Source of the DNA: Sweltsa coloradensis | Lineage: Eukaryota; Arthropoda; Insecta; Plecoptera; Chloroperlidae | NCBI GenBank assembly: GCA_024449915.1 | Contig: JAMZAV010001455.1 | Span: 186,001 to 250,000, forward strand | Direction: 5' to 3' | DNA: 64,000 nt | Shown: piece after piece, positions 55,864 to 64,000 of the stretch | How the letters are laid out: each line of letters begins with the position of its first letter | Numbering within the stretch: position 1 is the stretch's first letter | Translations under genes and position numbers: made by a program | Notes under the pieces: model-generated | Told to the model about the DNA's origin: nothing | Databases searched by the model: none | The model's input: the letters and a program-made list of their open reading frames with translations, nothing else

Positions 55864-56478
55864 ACTAGTGACAAAACGTTAAGTCCTGCCGCGTTGTGTG
55901 GTGAGCGTTAATTGGTGCATTGAGCTTGCATGGTTATGCGGATTTCTGTTCTGTGAAAAAAATAATTACTAAGTTGAAGATTTTTTTTTAAATTATTTAA
56001 AAGTAATATAAAAAATAAATCTTGTTAATTTTTAATTTTTTAATTAATCGTAATTTAAAAAAAGGAAAAAAATTGAAAATTTTGATTTTCCTCAAGAAAA
56101 TAATATTCGATTGAGCTCAAATTTCACACGAATATATTAATTCATAAAATAAAGTCTGTGGAAAAAATCATTCACAACGACAAAGCGTTTGTAGGTATAA
56201 TTTTTGTTTTTAAAAATCGAAAAAAATCGTAAAAGTACGAGTTTTAGAGAAATTTTTTTTCCGGCTGCGCTTAAAAACGTGGCAGTTCTAAGTTCCAGAG
56301 ATTCGAAGGTCTCAATAAAATTTTGCAATCGTCAATCGGAGTATCGGTTTAGCCGTAATCGTGCTAACAAACAGACCAAAAATACAAAAATAAAGAAAAA
56401 AATAAACATTCCGAATTTTTTTCTCCAGGTAGTGAAATGGAATCTGTCGCTCCGCTAGCTACGCTAGCTACGCTACCA
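55864..56478 (-). mobile_element. HLE-A2
   Basis: The plus strand begins ACTAGTGACAAAACGTTAAG (3' end) and reaches CTAGCTACGCTACCA (5' end) at 56478. The interior holds the A2 marker GAGCTTGCATGGTTATGCGG and GGTTTAGCCGTAATCGTGC. Heavily indel-bearing. Confidence 0.65.
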
Positions 56479-56489
56479 ATGAGTAGGAT

Positions 56490-56778
56490 AGAGGTGCGTG
56501 GCATATAGCATTTTCAATTTGCCATTTTATAGCGTTTTGTAGTATCTATTTTTGGCTAATTTTAAAACCGTTGTGTACGTATGAACTTTTTTAACATTTT
56601 AATTTAAAATTTGGTCATCAAGGGTGAATAATATCAACGGAATAAAGATGTGTATAAAAAAATTATAGATACTAAGGAAAAATAAAATAAAATAGGATTG
56701 AAAACCTTAGTTTAAGTGAAAATATAATATAGCGCTTGTAGCATCTATTCACAAAACGCTATTTCACGTACCTCTAAT
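56490..56778. mobile_element. Small inverted-repeat element
   Basis: GAGGTGCGTGGCATATAGC and GCTATTTCACGTACCTC are inverse ends. TATAGCGTTTTGTAGTATCT has an inverse partner near 56745. Confidence 0.55.
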
Positions 56779-57566
56779 TAGAGCTTTGAACAAGAGAGTT
56801 ATTATATAAAAAATCTACTATCGTCATTATTTCGATAAAAAATATTATGTTAGGGACAATTATTTCGGGAGTAGAAATTTATGAATACAATTTAAATAGG
56901 ATGGATTGACATAAGCCACCACTTTTGAATTAAACACCTCCATCTGATATGTTTTAATTTGTTGATATCCTATGTTTCATAGCTGTTGTCTTAGGTCTAG
57001 TGCAAAAAATGCAAATTTTTCTAATATGCTCGCTACTATAAACGTTCAACTTATTTCTCGGCCAATGAATGGTTAAACCTCAAATCCTAACGAAAAACTA
57101 ACTTCCTCCAATCCAGGTTACAATACACGTATATAAACTATATATGATGACATGCTTACAATGTCAATGGGTTCGATCCCCAGTCAGGGCAAATTTACGA
57201 CAATTAAGTTCAAAGCGGGCATGCTAAAAACCTTGTATCATGTACTATCAATCATTGGAGATGAGAAGCGATTGTTTAAAAACTATGTTATTCTTTTAGG
57301 TAATGGACAGCAATATGGCTAGTCTTATGTCGAAATTTATATCATAACTCTCAACAATCACAACAAAAAAAGCTTAGACAGATTAGATGGTAGAACATCG
57401 ATACGTAAAGCCGGAGGTTCAGGGTTCCATCCCTAGTCGGGGAAAACGCAATTTGTGTCATTCAATAACTATGTGTCTTAAAGCGGGCTTATGCCTATGG
57501 CAAAACATGTATTCAAACCTGATGATGGCTGATTAGTCATTGAAAAAAAATATCGTTTCTTTTGTT
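56779..57566. other. Mostly unassigned, two tRNA-like B boxes
   Basis: GGGTTCGATCCCCAGTCAGG (57170) and TTCAGGGTTCCATCCCTAGT (57418) look like 3' halves of tRNA-derived units with CAGTCGGGG-type ends, as in SINE-D. No exon is seen before the duplicated block. Confidence 0.35.
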
Positions 57567-57606
57567 AAAGGTTTCTAGTGTCTACATTATAAGAGTATCC
57601 GGTTAC

Positions 57607-59583
57607 CACATGGTATCCTGATGCGGCACTTGTGTCCTGACGAGGATGTATCCTGTGATCATGCCCGCCAAGTCGGCCAGGCGCGTCCAGGGCTTGTCGT
57701 ACAGCTCGGCGAAGAGGGCGAACGGCTCCTGTATTCTGCCCTGTTACTTGTTCTCCAGGGAAACGTAGCCAGTAAGTGAACCAGGAGCTAACCATGAACA
57801 CGCCGAGAACAGCTGCTACGTAGCGGAAAGTTAGATGGAAGGCGAAATTTATCATGCAATCAAGATGGTTATTTATTTTTTACATCCTTTACAACTTTAT
57901 AATACTGGACATTCTATTTGCATATGTAGATTAAAAAATGTAAAAACGTGCTGGGACTGAATATAAATAATAAATGATATTATGTTTTCGGTGATTATAT
58001 AAATTTAATAGTAATTAGTCATAATGTGTATTTATTTTATATAATTGTAATAGGTTGTGGTTGTTCCAGATTTTAGTTTTTTTAGTTTTGTGTACATTAT
58101 TGTTATAGCATTAAAATCCAACAATTCTTGTCTTTTCAGCAAATAATTTTAAAGTTCGTTCAATAGGTTTGATATAAAAAACAACGTAAACAATATTCAT
58201 GGATTTTTCAGCTTGCTGCATCTAGTTTGTAATATGTATACACTATACCTGAAATAGACATCAAAATGTTTATATCAAAAGACGCAATGGGCCATAGAGG
58301 CCTTGATGACCTGCAAAAAACTGGGTTCCCGACCCGAACCCGTCTCTCGTCAAGGCCTTCGTGCTCCAGGCTGCAAAAAACAGCTGAATGACAGCTAAGA
58401 CCCTCTTTAAAATTCTGCCAATAATGGCAGAAAAGCGTTGTCTCCTACTGGGATTATGTTCATTCTAATTTTAAGGTAATATACCCGGTTACTGTATAAT
58501 AAGCCAAAAGTAAAATGTTATTATTATGCACTCAAATTAACTTAAAATATACACATCGATTGTTGGTAAACTGTTGCATGGCTAACAACCTTTTGCTATA
58601 GACTTCTATGATTGAAAAGTTTTTAAAACGAATTATTCGTTCCTATTTAATTTGGTTGCATTGCTTGTTTACATGGATAAAGATAAATTAACATTATTTT
58701 TGAAATATGTATTTTATCAATACACAATACAAATAATTATTTCGTTTTACTATCGCCCAGTCCAACGAATCAAGCGTGACTGCCGGTCACATTGAACTTA
58801 CTTGACTGCCAAAGTAACATGGAGATTCCCAGGATGTAGAACTGTGTATCGTTCGCCATGTACCAACTCCACAGCATGCACTGAAACATGTCAATTCACA
58901 ATACCATGAGAAAGCATCGCAAATAATAAGAAAATAACCCCGACTCAAGTTTTGAGTTTATCCAACTAACCAATGTTTTCATGGAAATCAATCCAGAAAT
59001 AAAATAATCTCAGCGGGGTATCAAACTCCGGTCTCCCAATTGCCGGTCGGGTGCTTTTACCCCTAACCAACAAATGGAGGGGTTTTGTAATTTCTGGATT
59101 GATTTCCATAAAATCAATCACACTTACGGGAGTTTTTCCAGATTAATGAAATTGAGAAAATAACCACGTTATTAACTTTTATAATCGTACGACAAATACG
59201 GATCCGTCTTTTCATGCGAGCAGTATTTACTCTTTTTTTTAGAATTAATAGATTCGTGGATGTTTAATTCAAATTAGGCTTTTATGTAATAAAAACCTGA
59301 AAAAAAAAGGCTGAAAATAGTGAACTGATAACTAACTGAATTAACAACTAAACAACAACTGAAACTAAAACATTGTGTGTAAAATCATAATTATTCCTGA
59401 AAGTGAAATGGAAGGGGTACCATGTCTTTGCGAGGGGAAACAGGCTTGCTGAGGTAGAGGCGTCCTCCACCAGTGTCCGGCAGTTGACGTCATCAAAATT
59501 GGGGCTCGAAAACACTGAGTGTTCTTGAGATACCTCAACAGATAGCTCCAACCAGACCCAGACGACATATAGGCAGGGTCAGT
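57607..59583 (-). CDS. NRF-6-like acyltransferase, internal exons (copy 1)
   Basis: Three exons on the minus strand. Exon a (59421-59583) covers the region reading DVNCRDYWWRNALYINSLF in copy 2, but is frameshifted here. Exon b (58802-58880) has acceptor TTGACATGTTTCAG, reads CMLWSWYMANDTQFYIL and ends at donor GTAAGT. Exon c (57607 to about 57834) reads AVLGVFMVSSWFTYWLRF, then after a one-base slip FALFAELYDKPWTRL and MITGYIL, with donor GTAACC. These motifs in this order are hallmarks of the nose-resistant-to-fluoxetine (NRF-6) family. Its members are multi-pass membrane proteins of the acyltransferase-3 superfamily, found in nematodes and arthropods and linked there to lipid or drug uptake. 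Exons a-b join in phase 0 and b-c in phase 1. The N-terminal domain and last membrane segments are not in this copy. Confidence 0.75.
59005..59160. repeat. tRNA-bearing hairpin in the NRF-6-like intron
   Basis: Arms AATCCAGAAATAAAATAATC and TTTTGTAATTTCTGGATT enclose a tRNA-like unit with the 3' half GGTATCAAACTCCGG on the plus strand. It ends in CACACTTACGGGAGTTTTTC, as in the 29.2-kb family. The copy at 62310-62480 matches it. Confidence 0.55.
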
Positions 59584-59879
59584 CTTGAAAACAGCAGAGT
59601 ACCGATTGTATAGTCGAAGAAACTTGGCTGAAGAGTTGGCTGAATGAAAGAGGGCCTTTAATTAATAGAACAGCAAAATATATATAATTTTGTTGGGGCA
59701 CTATCGGCCATTATATTTCAATTAGGACAATAGATTACATTATAATTATACCGGCTACCCAGCCAACCGGAGCAAAAATTACATTTGACTTTTGAGCACG
59801 ATTTTTTTTGATATATTATATACATACTGAATTTGATTATTACAAGTGTAAAGCAATGTATTTTCATTGGAAATACATA

Positions 59880-60635
59880 ACTAGGAAAAGCTTAAGTTCC
59901 GGCCGCGTTTTGGATGAGCGTAATTGGTGCATGTGAGCTGCATGTGTTATGCGGATTTTCTGTTGTTCTATGACAAAAATCATATCTAAGTTGATTTTTG
60001 TTTAAATAAAATAAAATAAAAAAATAACTTTAATTTTTAAATTTTTAATCAATCTAATTTTAAAAAAAGGAAAAAATCGTAAATTTGCAATTTTCTAAGA
60101 ACTAATATTTGGATTAGCGCTCAGATTTCACAAGAATATATAAATTCATGAAATAAGGTTCTTTTTTTTTCTGTGAAAAATCCATTACGAGTCGGATAAA
60201 GCATGTAGAGGTATAAGCCAAAGAAATTTAAAAAATTCAAAAAAAGTCGTCAAAATTGCGATTTTTTTAAAATACATTTATCTTTCGATGAACGTCCTCA
60301 AATTTCACAAGAATATATCAATTCATAAAATAAAGGTTTCTGTGAAAAACTTATTTACAATCGGAACAAGGTCTTATAAATCGAAGAATTTGTTAAAAAT
60401 CGAAAAAATCGTAAATTTGCGATTTCATGAGAAATAATTTTCGATTTGCGCTCAAAAAACGTGCAGTTCTAGTTCAGAGCATTTCGAAGGACGTCATAAA
60501 ATTTCATGCAATCGAAGTATCGTTAGCCGGAATCGTGTGGACAAACAAGACAAAAATGCGAAAAAAGAAAAAAAAAACATTCCGGAATATTTTCTCACAG
60601 TGTAGCTAGAATAGAATCATCGCTTCCCTCATCCA
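59880..60635 (-). mobile_element. HLE-A2 (inside duplication copy 1)
   Basis: On the minus strand it starts TGGATGAGGGAAGCGATGAT (60635) and ends with the GCCGGAACTT hairpin and TTCCTAGT (59880). The same element sits at the same place in copy 2, so it was there before the two copies separated. Confidence 0.75.
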
Positions 60636-60650
60636 ATAATAAAAAAAACA

Positions 60651-60790
60651 ATTTTTGTTTCTTGTTATAGAATGTTATATGTTTGGTGTAGGGTGCAAGT
60701 GTGTATAACTGGTATATGGAATGAGACCAATTTGTGTGGTATGTCCCGAGGACTCAATCAAAAATAAAAAAATAAAAAAAAAAAAAAATG
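60651..60790. other. Spacer between the duplicated blocks
   Basis: About 140 bp ending in an A-rich run before GTTTCTAGTGTC. I see no feature beyond the A-run. Confidence 0.5.
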
Positions 60791-60826
60791 GTTTCTAGTG
60801 TCTACATTATAAGAGTATCCTGTACC

Positions 60827-62909
60827 AATGAGATCCTGATGCGGCACTTTGTCCTGAAGAGGATGTATCCTGTGATCATGCCGCCAAGTAGGGGTCCCAG
60901 GCGCGTCCAGGGCTTGTCGTACAGCTCGTCGAGAGGGCGAAACGGCTCCTGTATTCTAGCCTTGGTACTTGTTCTCAGGGGACACGTTTTTCCGCCAGTA
61001 GTGAACAGGAGCTAACCATGAACACGCGAGAAAAAAAAAAAAAACAAAACAAAAAACAAAACAAAAAAAAAAACACCAAAAAGGCTTTTGTTTGCTACGT
61101 AGCGGAAGTAGCTGGAAGGCCGAAATTTCATCATGCAATCAAGATGTGTTATTTTATTTTTTACATCCTTACAACTTGACTAATACTGACATTCTTATTT
61201 GATATTTTAGATTTAAAAAATGTTTAAAACTTGCTTGGGCGAGCTGAAATAATAATTAAATGAATATTTATGTTTCGTTATTATAATAATTATTTAATAG
61301 TAATTATGTTCATAATGTGATTTATTTTATATAATTGTAATAGGTTGTGGGTTCCAGATTTTAGTTTTTTTGTAGTTTTGTTGTTACTTATTATTGTTAT
61401 AGATTAATCCAACAATTCTTGTCTTTTTCAGCAAAAAATTTTAAAGTTCGTTTCAATAGGTTTGATAATAAAAAAATCCGGTAAAATATTCAGGGAATTT
61501 TTCGCTGCTTGCATCTAGTTTGTAACTATTGTATAAAACTATACCTGAAATAGACATCAAAATGTTTATATCAACAAGACGCAATTGGGCCATAGAGGCC
61601 TTGATACCTAGCAATTAAACTGGGTTCCCGAACCCGAACCCGCTCTCGTCAAGCCTTCGTGCCTCCTGCTGCAAAACTCAGCTGAAGGACAGCGAAGACC
61701 CCCTCTTTAAATTCTGCCAAATAATGGCAGAAAAGCGTTGTCTCCTATGGAATTATGTTCATTCTACTTTTAAGGGTAAATATACCCGGTACTGTATAAT
61801 AAGCAAAAGTAATTGTTACTTATTGCACTAAAATTAAACTAAAATTACACATCGATTTGTTCGCGTACAACCTGTTGCATGCTAACAACCTTTTAGAGCT
61901 ATAGAATTCTATTGATGGAAAAGTTTTTAAAATCGAATAATTCATTTCCTATTTATTTGGTTGCATTGCTTGTTTACATGGATTAAGATAAATTACCATT
62001 CTTTTTGAAATATGTATTTTCTCATTACACAAGCACAAGATAATTAATTTCGTTTACTACGCCAGTCAACGAATCAAGCCCGTGACTGCCCCCCGTGATC
62101 ACATTGAACTTACTGGACTGCCAACAGTAACATGGAGATTTCCAGGGATGTAGAACTGGTGTCTTGGTAATCGTTCGCCATGCTACCAACTCCACACGCA
62201 TGCACTGAACAGGGTTACAATTCACAATACCATGAGAAAGCATCACAAAATAATAGAAAAAGAACCCGACAAAGTTTGAGTTAATCCAAATAACAATGTT
62301 TTCATGCGAAATCATCCAGAAATTAAAAAATCTCAGCGGGTATCGAACTCCGCGTCTCCCAATTGCCGTTCGGGTGCTTTTACCCCTAACCAACAAATGG
62401 AGGGGTTTTGTAATTTCTGGATTGATTTCCATAAAATCAATCACACTTACGGGAGTTTTTCCAGATTAATGACATTGAGAAATAACCAACGTTTATCTAA
62501 GTTTTATAATAGTACGTAATACGGATCAGTCTTTTTATGCGAGCAGTATTTACTCTTTTTTTAGAATTAATAGATTCGTGGATGTATAATTCAAATTAGG
62601 CTTTTATGTAATAAATAACGTTAAAAAAGCTGAAAATTGTGAAACTGATAAGCTAACTTTAAATACAACTAACAACAACTGAAATAAACATTGTGTGGTA
62701 AAATCATAATTATTCCGAAATGTGAAATGGAATGGGTACCATGTCTTTGCGAGGGAACAGGCTGTTGATGTAGAGGGCGTTCCTCCACCAGTAGTCCCGG
62801 CAGTTGACGTCATCAAATACTTGGGGCTCGAACACCGAGTTGTTCTTGAGATACCTCACAGATAGCTCCACCAGACCCAGGGGGACGAACATATAGGCAT
62901 GGGGTCAGT
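60827..62909 (-). pseudogene. NRF-6-like acyltransferase exons (copy 2), broken
   Basis: Exon a (62740-62909) has acceptor CTGCTGTTTTCAG. After an early slip it is well preserved: AYMFVPLGLVELSVRYLKNN, then DVNCRDYWWRNALYINSLF and FPRKDM, with donor GTACCC. Exon b (62114-62204) is the counterpart of CMLWSWYMANDTQFY but has about four extra bases that break the frame. Exon c (about 60827-61111) has acceptor TTCCAG, missing in copy 1. It is split by an A/C-rich insert, and contains LYDKPWTRLG and MITGYILFRTKCRIR. Exon a is better here and exons b-c are better in copy 1. Taken together the two imply one intact ancestral or true gene. Whether copy 2 is a real pseudogene or misassembled DNA cannot be told from the sequence. 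Confidence 0.65.
62310..62480. repeat. tRNA-bearing hairpin in intron (copy 2)
   Basis: Counterpart of the 59.0-kb element, with the arms ATCCAGAAATTAAAAAATC and TTTTGTAATTTCTGGATT. Confidence 0.55.
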
Positions 62910-63207
62910 CTGAAAACAGCAGATTACCGATTGTATAGTCGAAGAAACTTGGCTGAAGAGTTGGCTGAATGAAAGAGGGCCTTTAATTAATAGAACAGCA
63001 AAATATATTATTAATTTTTGTTGGGGCACTATCGGCCATTATATTTCAATTTTTAGACAATAGATTACATAATATACAGCCTACCCAGCCAACCGGAGCA
63101 AAATAACATTTTGACTTTTTGAGCGCCGATTTTTTTTGATTATTTATATACATACTGAATATTGATTATTACAAGTGTAAAGCAATGTATTTTCATTGAA
63201 ATACATA

Positions 63208-63839
63208 ACTAGGAAAACGCTTAAGTCCCGCCGCGTTGTTGGATGAGCGTAATTGGTGCATTGAGCTGCCATGTGTTATGCGGATTTTCTGTTGTTCTGT
63301 GAAAAAATCATATCTAAGTTGATTTTTTTTAAATAAAGTAAAAGAAAAAATAACCTTAATTTTAAATTTCTTTAATCATCCGTAATTTTAAAAAAAGGGA
63401 CAAAAAAATCGTTAAATTGCAATGTTCTAAGAAAATAATTATTGATAGCGCTCAGATTTCACACCGAATATATAAATCATGAAATTAAGGTTCTGTGGAA
63501 AAATCATTACGATCGGATAAAGATGTAGAGGCTATAAGCCAAAGAAAGAAATTTAAAAAATCGAAAAAAAAGTCGTAAAAATTGCCCCCCCGCTTTTTTA
63601 ATACATTATCTTTCGATAACGCTCAAATTCCACACGAATAATATCAATTCATAAAATAAAGGTTCCTGTGAAAAAAATATTAACAATGGGACAAGTGTCT
63701 TATAAATCGAAGAATTTGTTTTAAAATCGAAAAAAAAAAATCGTTAAAATGCGATTTTCAGGAGAAATAATTTCCGATTGCGCTCACAAACGTTGGCAGT
63801 CTAAGTCAGAGATTTCGGAAGACTTCATAAAATTCATTT

Positions 63840-63870
<31 letters not shown>

Positions 63871-63994
63871 CGAAGTATCGGTTTAGCCGGAATCGTGTGG
63901 ACAAACAGACAAAAATATGAAAAAAAAGAAAAAAAAAACATTCCGGAATATTTTCTCCAGTGTAGTAGAATAGAATCATCGCTTCCCTCATCCA
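63208..63994 (-). mobile_element. HLE-A2 (inside duplication copy 2)
   Basis: On the minus strand it starts TGGATGAGGGAAGCGATGAT (63994) and ends GCGGCGGGACTT, AAGCGTTTTCCTAGT (63208). A 28-base C-run stands where copy 1 has a normal A2 sequence. Confidence 0.75.
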
Positions 63995-64000
63995 ATAATA

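Larger units (their letters stand above)
57571..60650. repeat. Direct duplication, copy 1
   Basis: It starts GTTTCTAGTGTCTACATTAT and includes three NRF-6-like exons, a tRNA-bearing hairpin and an HLE-A2. The same order reappears from 60791, with an offset of 3220. Differences are mostly single-base gains and losses. Confidence 0.9.
60791..64000. repeat. Direct duplication, copy 2
   Basis: It repeats copy 1 in the same order up to the window edge. It carries extra low-complexity inserts: an A/C run at 61030-61085 inside exon c, a short C-run near 63586, and about 28 C at 63838-63867 inside the HLE. Confidence 0.9.

Noticed and set aside
58300..58440. Additional NRF-6-like exon between exons b and c
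   Set aside because: The segment is GC-richer and conserved between the two copies, but it has stops in the needed frame and no family motif. Exons b and c already join in phase.

Overview
This window looks like AT-rich, repeat-dense nuclear DNA from an animal, most likely an arthropod. No bacterial features are present. Supporting signs are spliced exons of an NRF-6-like acyltransferase, relics of non-LTR retrotransposons, a Penelope-like GIY-YIG element, several tRNA-headed SINE families, hAT and foldback DNA elements, and long microsatellites. The arthropod placement is an inference from the NRF-6-like gene and the repeat types. The species is not identified.

The dominant content is a set of at least four related non-autonomous repeat types, called here HLE-A1, A2, B and C. 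Their anatomy matches Helitron2/Helentron-type rolling-circle elements. Each has a 5' start motif (TGGATGAGCG, TAAACGAGGG or TTAAGCAAGCG), a GAGCGAAGCGAAG-like stretch, and a copy of the start motif inverted near the 3' end. Each ends in a short AACGC...GCGTT hairpin followed by TCCTAGT. More than 20 full or partial copies occur on both strands, some head-to-tail. In three places the interrupted host sequence can be read through, and each shows insertion between two T residues with no longer target duplication.

Layout: 0-5 kb holds a tRNA-like gene, a possible promoter cluster, CA and TCTG microsatellites and HLE-A/B/C. 5.1-6.3 kb is a large foldback. 6.4-21.5 kb is HLE-rich, with SINEs and a 166-bp tandem array. 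21.5-26.1 kb is mostly unassigned, with SINE and foldback pieces. 26.2-27.1 kb is the Penelope-like fragment between inverted repeats. 28.5-32.2 kb is one degraded LINE on the minus strand, split by two HLEs and a tRNA-bearing hairpin. 32.9-34.1 kb is the 3' half of a second LINE. 34-48.6 kb holds HLEs, SINEs, foldbacks, a hAT-like element and minisatellites, with one weak exon candidate. 48.9-57 kb holds poly-C, HLEs and foldbacks. 57.6-64 kb is a 3.2-kb direct duplication carrying NRF-6-like exons on the minus strand.

The only convincing host gene is the NRF-6-like one. Its two copies carry different single-base indels, and unusual C/G homopolymers occur in the same part of the window. Assembly error or an unmerged second haplotype is therefore a serious explanation for that region.
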